Notes: generated by a model not told the origin, from the letters alone. A DNA stretch of 64,000 bases from Cynocephalus volans (GCF_027409185.1 NC_084475.1:19116130-19180129); one strand, 5' to 3'. Counted from the stretch's first letter, positions 1 to 10,939 are shown. Translations and numbers: made by a program.

Positions 1-848
1 GCTTCACTTATGCCTGCTACAGACATGCTGTAACATACCGTGGCCTACCTGTGCCACGTTACAAGATTTACAGATGTTACCTAATTCGAACTAAATTAAT
101 CTTCACAAAGTTGGCAGATGGTTCAGTTAGATTCCTGCAGAGTAACTGACTGGGAGCCGGCCCGGGGGGGAAGCACGGTGGGCAGGAAAACAGCAGAGCC
201 ACCCACAGGTCTGCAGTAGTAGGAGCTTTCTGCCAAAATCATGAGATAGAGAACACATCTAGTCAAATCTCACTAAAAGTCCACCCAAAACAACCTCAAA
301 ATCACCATGGTGACTACTGGAAATGGGGATGACAGTTACCAATGTGAACAATCAACTTCATCTGAAAAAGTGTGCAGCATGCCTTGTTCTAATAACCTTT
401 ACTGCCATTAAGCCAGCACTATTAGCAAGACATTTAGAAGTATTACTTCCACTGCTCGGCCATCTCCCATTCACTCTTTTCTTTCTTAATAACAGAACTA
501 ATATCCCTGAACAGATCATGCAATGTCCTCCTATACTCCCATTCCCTTGCCTCTGGCTCCATCCTGACTTCCTGATGTTTTTCCTTTTTTTTTTAATCAT
601 TCTTTTTTTTCTTTAAAGTTTTATCACATACATACATACCTAAATAATTTGTCTTGTCGGTTTCTCAACTTCATAAATAGGAATTATGCTATATGTAGTC
701 TTCTGGCACTATGTTCTTCATTGGGCGTTAAGATTCACTAGAACCTAAAGTTCACTCCATGGCACTGCTATGTGACATTCCACCACATGACCATACCACA
801 GCTCACACATCCAACCCGTTGAAGGGCACTTGGGTTGCTCACCATTTC

Positions 849-935
849 TTTTTGGCGGCTGGCTGGTACAGGGATCAAACCTGGACCTTGGTGTTATCAG
901 AACCACACTCTCACCACTGAGAAACCTGCCTGCCC
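849..935 (-). mobile_element. tRNA-Ile-derived SINE monomer (antisense)
   Basis: Read on the minus strand this is a tRNA-like unit. It starts with a gggcaggcaggtttctcagtgg-type A box region and carries a B box resembling ggtttgatccc, followed by a pyrimidine/purine tail on the far side. The plus strand shows the diagnostic inverse ggctggctggtacagggatc. The copy is diverged and has no poly(A) tail left. Confidence 0.75.
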
Positions 936-1686
936 TGCTTATCTTTTTATTTGCTATGGACATTTTTATACATGTACCAGAGCATTTCTCTAGGAGTAGA
1001 ACTGTTGGGTAATATTTGTGAAGATAACACCCAACTATTTCCCAAATCAGTTATGCCAATTCAGGCTAGGAGTGTAAAAAGAACCTCACTGAGCTTCAAC
1101 CCAACATTTAGTACCACGAGTCTTCCGAATTTTCATCAATGACAAAGGTATAAAATAGCACCACGTTGCGTTTTTCACGGCATTTCCCCAATTAGTAGAG
1201 TACTATACAAGCCTTAGCATTTCACATGCCCCTTTGTCATGAGTCCCCTCTTCCGTACAATGCCTGTCCACAATCTTTATCTTTCTTTTTCACCGGTTGT
1301 CTTTTTCTTGCTGATTTGCAGTTCTTTATATATTCTTGATACCAATCTTTTGTTATTTACGTGTCTCAGGTTTTGTCTCATCTGTAGTGGGTCTTCTAAT
1401 CTTAATTGTTTTTTGATAAACAAAAGTTCTTAATATTAATGCAGATGAATCTATCGATTTTTTCTTTTACGGTTAATGCTTTGAGTCTTACGTAAGAAAT
1501 CTCCCATCCCAAGGTCAAAAAAATATATATCTACATTTCTTATAAAAGTATTAGGTTTTACTTTGATACTAAGTTTTAAATCCATTTTTCTGTACACAAT
1601 GTGAAATGGGGACCCTGTCATCGTTTTCATATGTAAAACCAAGTTTTTGTTTTAGTTCCACTTATTTAAAATGGTAGATCTGTGTA

Positions 1687-1861
1687 GGGCCAGCCCGTGG
1701 CTCACTCAGGAGAGTGCGGTGCTGACGACACCAGGACCACGGGTTCGGATCCTACATAGGGATGGCCGGTTCGCTCACTGGCTGAGCGTGGTGCTGACAA
1801 CACCAAGTCAAGGGTTGAGATCCCCTTATTGGTCATCTTTTTTTTTTTTTTTTTTTTTTTT
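1687..1861 (+). mobile_element. tRNA-Ile-derived SINE dimer, CYN-like
   Basis: The left unit runs from gggccagcccgtggctcact to a B box at gggttcggatcc. The right unit runs from gatggccggttcgctcactg to gttgagatccccttattggtcatc, and the tail is an unusual run of about 25 T. It sits in an L1 remnant. Flanks near 1666-1686 and 1860-1880 resemble each other imperfectly and may be a decayed target-site duplication. Confidence 0.85.
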
Positions 1862-2929
1862 AAATGTAGTCTGTGTACATGTGAAAAATCAGTACGTAAG
1901 ACCACATTTCCAAATACATGTGGGTCTGCTTCTGGATACTCTATTCCATTCCATTGGTCAGTATGTCTCTCCGTGATCCAATACTGTGACACTTTAACTT
2001 CTGTACCTTTATAATATATCTTTATGCTTGGGAAAACATAATCATTCTCATATTCTTCTTCAGAAGTGTCTTGGCTATTTTTAGTCTTTTGCTTTCCTTT
2101 TCCATATAAATTTTAGAATCAACTGGAGCTATATTAACCTATACATTAATTTAGGAAGAACCAACATTTTTTATAATATTAAGCCTTCCCTCTATAAAGG
2201 CAGCTATCTCTTCATTTATATAGTTTATTTAATGTCCTTCAGTAAAGGTTTTCTGCATGGGTCTTGCTAAATTTAGGTCTAGATATTTTATTGTTTTAAA
2301 AAACTTATAATAGCAAAATTTTGTTACGATTGCTTGTCTGGTATAGAGAAACTCAACTAAACTCAACTTCTTCTAGACATTTGGCTCTCTTCATCTATGG
2401 GTTCCGCATCCAAGGATTTGGAAGAAAAAAACTGCATCTGTACAGAACACGTACAGACTTTGTCTCCCTGTCATTATTGCCTACCCTAAACAATACAGTT
2501 TAACAACTATTTACAGAGCATTTACATTGTTTTAAGTATTATGACTAGGGATCATTTAAAGCCTACGGGAAGATGTGCATGGATTACAGGCAAATACCAG
2601 GGCATTTTATATCAGGGACCTGAGCATCCTCCGATTTTGGTATAGCTATCTATGGGAGGTCCTGGCACTAATCCCCCATGGATACCGAAGGATGACTGTA
2701 CTGAAGTTATATCTAGCCATGCTGCCAAATTCCCCTGGCCAAGTTTCTAATTTGTCTACACATTCTCTTTGTTTTCTATGCATGAACACTGTTTCCAACT
2801 TACAACAGTGTTACTCCCTCCTTTCTGTCCTCATATGCCAGCTCTGGCTGGGACCGACATAATCTGAAACAGAAGTCATGGGAGTGGCCATCCTTGTTTC
2901 ACTCCTGATTCTAAAGAGTATACTTCCAA

Positions 2930-3840
2930 TATTTTCTTACTTAGAAATGTAGATGCTTTTTGTAGTTTTTGGTAGACACCCTGTATCAGGTTAAGCAAAT
3001 GCCCTTCTATTAATACTTTGCTGAGAGTTTTTTAATCATGAATTGGGGGGAGCGGACATCTATTTTCAGGTGACCTTTCTCTTCTATTCTGTTAATAGAG
3101 TAATAGTAGTTGATTAATTAAGGTAGCAAAATTAGTAGTCACTTACACAGCACTTACTGTGTGCCAACTACTACTCCAAGCATTTTATAGAATTCATTTG
3201 AGCCTCACAACTCTTTAAGAAAGAAATCTTATTCTGTAGACAAGGGACAGGAAGCACAGAAGTTATTTAACATCATCAAGGATGCACAGCTAATAAGGGG
3301 CAGAGCCGGCTGCAGATGCAGCAGGCCGGGCTCCCGAGTCGTGCTTTTCACTGGGTGCTGTGCTAGCTCCATAACCACATTTAGAGATTTCCTGACATTA
3401 GAGCTAACCTAGGATGAACACAAGTTGCTTACAGTTTTTAAAAACTGTGCAAATTTGCTGGTATTTTGTATAGAATTTTTATATTTGTGTTCATAAATAA
3501 GATGGGATTGTGATTTTTCTCTTTCATATTGTCCTTAATTTTGTTAACCTCATAGAATGAGATAAGGAGTATTTACTCTCTGGAGGGGTTTGTGAAGGAT
3601 TGGAATGATTTGCTTCTTAAAAGTTTCACAGAACTCACTTGCAAACCATCTTGGCCTGGTGTTTTTTCCATGGGAAGATTTTTAACCACTGCTTTAATTT
3701 CTTTAATAATTAAAAGACTCTTCAGACTTTCTACTTTCTTCAGCTTTTGATGTTATATTTTACTTTTATTTCACTCACTGTTAATTTCTACTTTGGGGCA
3801 TGATTTATAATGTACATAAAATATATTGGTACAACCATCG
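2930..3840 (-). mobile_element. Degenerate L1 ORF2 remnant, antisense
   Basis: The plus strand between 3540 and 3800 resembles reversed L1 reverse-transcriptase coding sequence, for example cttggcctggtgttttttcc followed by ctgctttaatttctttaata. It is interrupted by a MIR at about 3140-3350. There are many stops and no function. Confidence 0.5.
3140..3350 (-). mobile_element. MIR SINE (ancient)
   Basis: This has the hallmark antisense MIR order: cagcacttactgtgtgcca, then a tail of ttatttaacatcatcaagg and cacagctaataaggggcaga. It is diverged, as expected of a repeat shared by mammals. Confidence 0.75.
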
Positions 3841-4141
3841 ATGTATAAAATAACTAATAAACCTATTTTGGAGGTATCTTCTGAGAATCCTTATTTCTGT
3901 TTGGGTAATCATTTTCCAAAAACTCTGGAGAACATGACCCTACCTGAGTGATCCCCTTTCACGGCTTAGCCTGCAGCAGGCACAATCCAAATTTAGGTTT
4001 TATCAGCTACTACAGTGTAAGCACTTCACTCCTAAGGCTGATCTAGCCTGAGGATGCGGTGCCAGGAGTGCATGGATTTATTAATGAGGAGGCCCCAGGC
4101 TCCAGGGCTCCCCTACAGCCAGCACTGCAGACTGCACTCAC

Positions 4142-4363
4142 AGCTGCGAGCGTGCTCCTTGGACAGCAAGTAGTTGGCCAGAGGCGGCGTGTAGGTCAAG
4201 CACTGGATGGTGGAGTTCAGGAAGCAGGTGTTGCCCAGGTTGTGGAGGCCTGCGCCGACACGGAACACGCGCTCCCACCTCAGAGACAGTCGCTCAGTGG
4301 GGAACAGCACTTTCTGTGGGGCTGGGACACCGTCACTGCAGCTCTCGTAGGCATGCTCGCTGC
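4142..4363 (-). CDS. USP36: USP36 coding exon with the catalytic Cys box (partial gene)
   Basis: USP36 is a nucleolar ubiquitin-specific protease (peptidase C19) that deubiquitinates rRNA-synthesis and ribosome-biogenesis factors and stabilises MYC. This 222-nt exon encodes residues 85-158 plus one base. It begins [12 protein letters not shown] after an acceptor ctctctttcag at 4364-4365 and ends in SKEHARS followed by a split codon and a gtgagt-type donor at 4141-4140. It holds [18 protein letters not shown], the USP Cys box. Counting from the start codon in the upstream exon, the nucleophile falls at Cys131, the position I know for human USP36. Joining to the upstream exon (phase 1) restores a continuous frame. 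The rest of the USP domain, with the His box, lies left of the window or in unread intronic sequence. Residue 135 is Ser where I recall Ala in human; this is a conservative change. Confidence 0.96.
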
Positions 4364-4892
4364 CTGAAAGAGAGGGGACACAGGAAGAAAAGAGGATGAT
4401 GTAAGCCTGTGCACAGGTAGACCACAAAACAAAATTCCTGACATGCACCCATGGCATGTAGTTCCACAGAACGTGGCATCAAGGGGCAATGGTGTCCCCC
4501 TGCCTGGACATTCCTAGAAAGCTCGGTCATCCTCGGACCGCCCAGGCCGCTTAAGTCTAGGATTCAAAGCTCCCTCCATGGATGGGAGGACATGACTTGG
4601 AGAATGACAGCTGAAGGAACCAGGCCCAGCACTCTGACACCCCCTCTGAAGTCTACCCCTTTCTCATTTCCAAGCCCCACTTTTGATACTGGTAAAAGAG
4701 TAGAGGAGGGCAAGGAACCTCAGAACACACCATTTCCTGTGTTATTACTCCCACGACTACACACTGACCCTGTAAAATTCACAACCCTCCAACCATGTTC
4801 TGTTATTGTTCCTACTACGTGGTCACACTTAGCCCATCTGCGCAGTCAGCACACAGTGAGGGTCTTCCTGCAGGGACACTATGCGTCTGTAC
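4364..4892 (-). other. USP36: USP36 intron between the first two coding exons
   Basis: This is a short intron of 529 bp with a gtacag donor at 4892-4887 and a pyrimidine-rich acceptor ending at 4364. I see no repeat or regulatory element in it. Open frames here are chance readings. Confidence 0.9.
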
Positions 4893-5154
4893 CCTGTCTC
4901 CTGGCCTGTGCTTCATCTCCATTCTTGTAGCGACTGGCTCCCTCTGTTTTGGGGTTCAGCAACACATATTTGCTCTTTAAGGACTCCAGCTGGTAGGAGA
5001 AACTCTTGCTGGCTGGCTCAAACTCAATCTTCTGTAAAAGGACCTTCTTGGCAGAGGAGGCCAGAAGCTTCCCCAGCTCTCCATCATCGGCAGATTCCTT
5101 GCGGCCAGGTTTCAGGGCTTCCTTCAACTTATCGACTATCGGCATGGTGCATCA
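4893..5154 (-). CDS. USP36: USP36 start-codon exon
   Basis: This exon begins at 5154 after an acceptor ctccacag and carries nine 5' UTR bases. The ATG is at 5145-5143 in the context gcaccATGC. The product starts MPIVDKLKEALKPGRKESAD and runs 84 residues to ARRQ plus one base, ending at a gtacag donor. The start is secure because it matches the N-terminus I know for USP36, and because it places the catalytic Cys at residue 131. This N-terminal segment is basic, predicted flexible, and precedes the protease domain. The ORF continues a few codons into the intron (to 4879), but that extension is not coding. Confidence 0.97.
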
Positions 5155-6351
5155 CTGTGGAGACAGGAGGGAACGCAGACTAACGAATAACTATGTCCCA
5201 GGAACAAAAACACCACTTTCTAATCCCCTCTGGTCGTTATGGACGCTAGCCACCACAAAAGCTTTCCCGGGACAGTTGCCAGCCCTACAAAGGAAGTGTG
5301 AAACTGGGGAACACTGCTAATCACTTGGACATGTTAGAGTTCTCACGGCCCTTCTCAAAAAGACACGAGGCCTCCACAAATAGAGCTAACTGGACAGCAT
5401 CGCCACCAAGGCAGCCATCTGCCCCTGCTACGGCATCTCTTCAACAAATACTCATCAAGTGGCTGGACGTTCCACTTGGTGCTGTTTCCTTCAAAAGGCC
5501 GTCACCTGTTCCTGATGTCTGTTCAAAAACAGAGCAACACTAATTCTCACACATACTCTGGTTAAACACACACACATAAACGTAATTAATTCCTTGTAAT
5601 AAAAGGATTAGCAGGCAAGTCAGACAAGCATGCATGTCTACACAGATGTGTACTCTTCAATATGAAGGCACAGGCCCCACATGGCTACTGAGGTTAGTCC
5701 AAATTGAGATGTACTGTAAGTATAAAATGTACACCAGATTTCAAAGACGCAGTATAAGAATGTAAAACATCTCAATAATTTTTAGATTGGTTACACGTTG
5801 AAATGACAAGTGTACACACATTGGGTTAAGTCAAATAAATGATGAAAATTAATCTCACCTGTTTTTTCTTTTAAATGTGGCTACCGTAAGGTTTTAAATT
5901 ATATTTGTGTCTAGAATTATATTTCTATTGGATGGTGCTTACAAATTATCTTTCTAAAAGTGAGGCAGCAGTGAGGGAAGAATAAAAATGAACAAGGCCT
6001 AGAGAACAGTACACAGAAGACACCTGAACTTAAGCGAATGTCTCCCCAGGTGACTTGCCAAGAGAGAAGAGCAGGAAAAGCCAAGCAGGCAGTGGGCAGA
6101 CCACAGGTGTAGAAGGGGCGGGCCTGGGTGGTTCCATCATGGTTCCCTATGAAATCCAGGGACAGTTACTTCCCTTTCTCCAAGTCTCCTATCCTTCCAT
6201 TGTAAAATCAGGACAAAAACAGCTCCAAAGGGGGGGTGTAGGAACGAGTCAGACAACACAGGCTTAGGAAGTGCCGTACAGCCTGCTACATATTAGTGCC
6301 TAACAAAGGATGGATACTACTGATGCAGCTGCGTAGAAACTCTAACAATGG

Positions 6352-6542
6352 CCGAGCCAGTGGCGCACTCGGGAGAGTGCAGCGCTGGGAGCGCAGCGAC
6401 GCTCCCGCCGTGGGTTCGGATCCTATATAAGAATGGCCGGTGCACTCACTGGCTGAGTGCCGGTCACGAAAAAGACAAAAAAAATTAAAAATAAAATAAA
6501 AAATAATAAAATAATAAAAAAATAAAAATAAATAAATGAAAA
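6352..6542 (+). mobile_element. Young CYN-like SINE dimer, variant subfamily
   Basis: This starts gccgagccagtggcgcactc. It has a GC-rich middle around 6378-6412 with gctgggagcgcagcgacgct, then a B box gggttcggatcc, a right unit with gtgcactcactggctgagtg, and a long A-rich tail (about 6475-6542). It is flanked by a perfect 17-bp target-site duplication, agaaactctaacaatgg, at 6335-6351 and 6543-6559. The sequence differs clearly from the other dimers in the window and is probably a separate, recently active subfamily. Confidence 0.92.
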
Positions 6543-7556
6543 AGAAACTCTAACAATGGAGAGATCCCCGTCACAGCTCTGCCACACTGGTATCCACCAC
6601 TTCCCAATGAGCCACCTCTCAACTCCACCACCCTAGCCAAAGCTCGGGCAGTTTGTGCCATAATTAGAAAAATATGTCCACTCACTCACATCACAACACT
6701 GACAACTCCATCTGGTATTCAGCACCAGCCCTGCCCCAGGAGAATCAACTTATCACGTGTACCCCAGAATTCTGCTTTAGTGAAAGTGAAGACCTTCTCC
6801 ACCAACTCATATTAAGCCATTCAAATTTATCATTACAGATCACCTAATTCAGTACGTGGGTCCAATATCTTTTTCTGTAAAAACTTCTGTAAAGAACAGA
6901 AATGTAAAAAAGTCATTTTTAAAAAAACAAGCACATCTACGCTGATTTGAGGAAATAAAAGAGCCTTTTCTGATGGGAATTATCTAAGACTTCTTACCAA
7001 CTGAATAATCACTGCTGGGTCAGATGCTCAGTGGGGTGAAAAAATCCGCAGCAGCTTTCCCAGACTTACCTGGGATGTCTGCACTTGGGCCTGCTGCTTC
7101 CTTCTACCGCATAGGATGGGTGCTTAAGGGAGGCACTGAGTCCAACTGGGCAGGTGCAATGCTGGGCCCTCAGTTCAAGTGCTCCTGGATTTTGGCCTGT
7201 TAAGTCACCAAAGCTGCCAAGCCTAGCGTCCAGAACGGGTGTCAGAACATGTGGGATGAACAGCGAGGCCATCACACAAGGCCAACCCTGCCCGCTGCCT
7301 CTTCAGCCCTTTCCCACGGATGCAGTGCAGGACCTGCCACCGTCTACCAGGAATAAGTCATCATTAAGGCTAAAGGAATATCACTGCTGGATTCAGGATG
7401 AGTCCGGACTCCTAACCAGACACAAATTATTATAATGTACATGATAAGAAAGACACTGCCCTCGGCTCTGCATCTTAAACCCTGACACCAGTGACAAGTC
7501 CAGTGAATGACAATCTCCCACACTTGCCAGTCAACTCCAGTCTAAATCTCATTTCC

Positions 7557-7662
7557 AGGTCTGCCCAGTGGCTAACCTGGGAGAGCACGGTGCTGATTAC
7601 ACCAAGATTGAAGGTTTGGATCCCCATACTGGCCAGCTGTCAGAAAAAAAAAAAAAAAAAAT
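7557..7662 (+). mobile_element. tRNA-Ile-derived SINE monomer
   Basis: This is a single tRNA-like unit beginning aggtctgcccagtggctaac. It has a B box at gaaggtttggatcccc, ends tactggccagctgtcag, and carries an A18 tail. It is a diverged monomeric copy. Confidence 0.85.
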
Positions 7663-9243
7663 TCATAAATCTTATTTCAAAGAGTAAGAGGTAATACATA
7701 GTAAATCCAAACTTTCAGATTTCATGAACCAGAAAAATTTCAAAAAGAAAAAAAAAATTGAGGGAGCAATAAGAGTTGCCAAATTTTCACTTTGCTGAGT
7801 GTAGACTTCTTTTTTTAATTACCACCTACAATCACTATGATTACATAACTTAAGGTACTTAAAAACGTTTCACAGTGAAGAGGCTCAAACTCAGGCAAGT
7901 AGAGAGAGAAAGGGCTGTGGGCCCCGTCACTCAGCTGCGACAGCTGCAGACTGCGCCTGACTCACCTCCCCATATCCAGGTTGCTTCACAACACATCTCA
8001 GCCCTGTCACTTCCTCCATAAATAAAAGCATGTCTACACCAAAAAAGAAATGTTTAATGAAATGACCTCAGAATAAAGGTCAATCTGCAAAGTGAAGACA
8101 TCCATTCTTACGAAAACTCCCAACGATGTCACTGCTTTTTGTAATGACTCACACCTCACCGTGGACAGGTGAGAACTTTGTTCTGGACCCAACAAGAGTC
8201 CACCAGCCAATGCTCAGGAACCACTTATATAGGGAGATCTAACCCAATTTCACTTGAGGTAAGTAACTCAAACTTAACCCTCTCCTCAATGTAGAGCCAA
8301 AGATTTTGCACATAATTGTTCAAGCTGTGACAGAAAGATTAACCTCTACTTTGCCAATTCCACCTCAAATATTAAGTAATAACCTAAAAATGGTATCTCT
8401 CTGACATGTGGAAACCCAAGAAAAATGTCCTTGAGATCATCAGCAAGCCCAATCATATAGGTACTCATTAACACTCTCCAAAACTCGTAAAGGATGCTCT
8501 CTCCCGGCCAGGTTACTTGTAGTCCAGGAACAGCTCAGACTTATCAGGATATACTTCTACCATGGAAAGTGCTCAAGCATGACTTCCTCAAAACAAACAT
8601 CTAAGTACATTCTCTCTCCCTTCTCCCTTTAAATTCGCTTTTCCAGGATAAACTGCACTCAAGACTCACAGGGTCTATCACGTGCTGGGGGAGGAGCCCA
8701 AGACAGAAGCGGCTGGGCCTCCTGGGGCGCTCGTAGAGGGGCCTCCAGGCCGCGCCCGGCCCGGGACAACGCAGGGAGCTCCCCTCCAGGGGGGCCTCCT
8801 TCCTGGCATCCGCCACAGAAACTGGGCGCCGGGACAGTTTCCCCTCGCATGTGCCTCTACTGTAGATGCTACCCTACCACCTGGGGCGCAAAGAAACAGC
8901 CATGCCACCCAAACGAAAGCATCGGGAATTTTAAAACCCACATCCCTACCCGCGCTCAGCATCGCCTCCGCCGACCGTGACCACAACCGTGGTGAAGTCA
9001 CCTTCTGCAGGCGCGAGCCTGCTATCGGTGAAGGAAACCAGGTCTCCGCTCTGCGGCCGGACAGGACGCTCTCTGCCTGACTTTGACCTAAGCCGCTCCA
9101 GAGAGAGTCTGGACTCTGTGTCGATGCTTTTGTGGGTAAAGACTGTGCCCAACGTCGGCACAGGCCGACGCCTCCTCCCCGCCCGCGCTGGGCAAGCCCT
9201 CTGCGCCGGCCCGGCTTCGGGCAACCCGGAGCGCGCTACTTAC

Positions 9244-9247
9244 TCCA
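9244..9247 (-). promoter_or_regulatory. USP36: Candidate splice donor of the USP36 first exon
   Basis: On the minus strand 9247-9236 reads TGGA then gtaagtag, a full consensus donor from +1 to +6. It lies between the expected start sites (about 9.8-10.1 kb) and the acceptor at 5155. If used, the first exon would include the minisatellite. A second possible donor (AAG then gtgact) is at 9002-8997. This is inference only. Confidence 0.3.
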
Positions 9248-9260
9248 GGACCTCCCCGGG

Positions 9261-9640
9261 GACACCCGAGACCCCTGCGCGGACGGCGCGGCCCCAGCCC
9301 TCCTCGGGGACACCCCAAGCCCCTACCGGACGGCATGGCCCCAGCCCTCCCCGGAGACACCCGAGACCCCTGCGCGGACGGCGCGGCCCCAGCCCTCCTC
9401 GGAGACACCCCAAGCCCCTGCGCGGACGGTGTAGCCCCAGCCCTCCTCGGGGACACCCCAAGCCCCTGCACGGACGGTGCGGCCCCAGATCCTCCTCGGG
9501 GACACCCGAGACCCCTGCGCGGACAGCGCGGCCCCAGGCCCTGCTCGAAGACACCCAGGACCCTCCCCGGGACACCCCAAACCCCTATCAGACGGCGTGA
9601 CCCGAGGAGACACCCCGGACCCCTGCGGGAACAGCGCACC
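9261..9640. repeat. 48-bp GC-rich minisatellite
   Basis: The motif gacaccc plus a following purine/pyrimidine pattern recurs with starts at 9261, 9309, 9356, 9404, 9452, 9501 and 9550 (spacings 48, 47, 48, 48, 49, 49). Shortened units follow at 9571 and 9609. Each unit contains cggacgg and ggccccagccctcctc blocks. A period close to a multiple of three keeps several frames open on both strands, which explains the long low-complexity open frames across 8977-10271. Confidence 0.93.
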
Positions 9641-10376
9641 CATCTTCCCCGAGTGCCCCTGGGTGCGCCCCGCGCCCGGCATAAGCCCCTATCCCCGCCG
9701 GTCCCGCTGCCTTCCCCGCGGGCCTGTTCGCCTCCCCGACCCGGCCCCAGCCTACCCCGGCCTCCCGACGGGCCCGCTACAAGCCCGCGCGGCGCTGGCG
9801 TCTCCTCCGGCCAGGGGCCCTGCACGCGCACCATCCGGGCCTCCGGCGCCTCACACACGTGTCACGGCGACGCTTAAAGGCGCCGCACCCCACGGCCGCA
9901 CAGCACGACACCGAAAGGCCCGGGCGGCTTTAAGGGGCGGGGCTAGCTTCGGCCACCTCCCTGGATTCGCCCACTTCCGCTTACGCACAGCATACGCCAT
10001 CTCCCCATCCCGGGGCCCCGCCAGCCTACGCGATGACGCAAGCCCGCAGAGTTGGAGTCGCAACAGTTCCTGGGCGGCGCTGGTGGGCTCCCGCAGGGCG
10101 CATGGGTCGCCTTCACTTCCGGGTTGGCGGGCGGGGGCGCAGCGACTCCCCTGCGGCGCCCACGGCGGGATGGCTACCGGCTGTCGCTGCTGCAGCTGGA
10201 GGAGACGCTTGCTCCATCTCGCGGGCTGCCGCCTGGCTCTCGACGTGTCGCTGCAGAGAGGCGGTGCTTAGCCTCCGGGGGCTCGCGTGCGGGGCACCTG
10301 CCGTGCACCTGCCGTCCGGGGCGCGCGTGGTTAGGAGCACGCTCGGCGAGTGCTGACATTTGACCTTGGCAGTCTC

Positions 10377-10416
10377 GGGGGGGGGGGGGGCCCGGGGGGG
10401 GCCCCCGGGGGCCCCC
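10377..10416. repeat. Pure G/C tract at the right edge of the CpG island
   Basis: This is a 40-base stretch with no A or T: G14, C3, G8, C5, G5, C5. It is self-complementary in part and would form a strong hairpin or G-quadruplex. It is also a classic place for consensus or assembly error. Confidence 0.9.
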
Positions 10417-10939
10417 ACAAGCTTCATCCTACAACTGCTCTACGGGAGGTTTTGGTTGAGCGGTTGAACATTCACAAACACGTATTGCTTTTCAGTATTT
10501 TTAAAAATCCCCTTGACCTGAAGCAACCCCATTGTTCCCTCCCCACTCACCAAGGCAGGTGTAGAGAGAGTGTGGTTCCTGGCCTGACTCACAGATAAAC
10601 CACCTAAAACGAATCTCCATCCCCTCCCCACAGACCCTAAAGTAGGGGCCAGGGATGGAGAGAGAGAATAGGTGTAACTGGAACAAATTCACCTTGCATT
10701 TATCACCTGGGTGCTGGTGTTTTTTGGTAACAGCAAACAAGCAAAACCAAAACTATGTTGGCCTGAGCTTGAGACTGCGCCCTATCTGTAAGAATCCTCT
10801 AAGAGTCTTAGATTCAGATTTACTCTTTGTCCCCTAACTTGAGTCCACTCTCTGCCCTGAGGCAGTGATTCAAAGACAACTCTCACTATTCCAGGCCTGA
10901 TACAAAGTGTAAGATGACTGATTCACAGTGTGCTGGGGG

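Larger units (their letters stand above)
640..2330 (-). mobile_element. Degenerate L1 LINE remnant, antisense
   Basis: The AT-rich plus strand reads like the reverse complement of L1 ORF2 and 3' UTR. It has typical antisense phrases such as ccattccattggtcagtatg (about 1946-1965) and no intact frame. It is broken by an antisense SINE monomer near 849 and a sense SINE dimer at 1687. The subfamily and exact borders cannot be fixed by eye. Confidence 0.55.
1..4141 (-). other. USP36: USP36 intron (after the Cys-box exon)
   Basis: This is intronic sequence of USP36 downstream (leftward) of the exon ending at 4142. I looked on the minus strand for the next USP36 catalytic-domain exon and did not find it, so the intron probably runs past the left edge. 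It is AT-rich and filled mostly by old antisense L1 remnants (about 640-2330 and 2930-3840), one MIR and two tRNA-derived SINEs. At 1-320 and 2330-2930 I see nothing recognisable. Confidence 0.7.
5155..8680 (-). other. USP36: USP36 5' intron
   Basis: This sequence lies between the start-codon exon and the promoter CpG island. It contains a young SINE dimer (6352-6542) and a SINE monomer (7557-7662). Elsewhere (5160-6330, 6560-7550, 7670-8650) I see AT-rich unique-looking or very old repeat sequence with no exon I can support. An additional non-coding exon cannot be excluded. Confidence 0.65.
8680..10370. promoter_or_regulatory. USP36: CpG island, USP36 promoter region
   Basis: A GC- and CpG-rich block lies immediately upstream (on the minus strand) of the USP36 coding exons, densest at 9150-10340. 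Visible sites include a GC box ggggcggggc near 9936, ETS-like cacttccgct and cacttccggg near 9970 and 10113, a CRE/AP-1-like gatgacgcaa near 10031, and an E-box cacgtg near 9854. There is no convincing TATA box. The transcription start and first non-coding exon of USP36 should lie here, but I cannot place them exactly. Such islands often fire in both directions. The block includes a 48-bp minisatellite at 9261-9640. Confidence 0.85.

Noticed and set aside
4059-4367. 102-codon + strand frame over the USP36 exon
   Set aside because: It is the shadow of the real minus-strand USP36 exon, which has the Cys box and correct splice sites.
4451-4930. 159-codon + strand frame
   Set aside because: It lies in a short USP36 intron and partly over the start-codon exon. 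It has no recognisable domain and no splice context.
8977-10271. Long open frames of 100-264 codons on both strands across the CpG island
   Set aside because: They arise from the 48-bp repeat and CpG-rich composition. They are low-complexity Pro/Arg/Gly, occur in five or more frames at once, and match no protein family I know.
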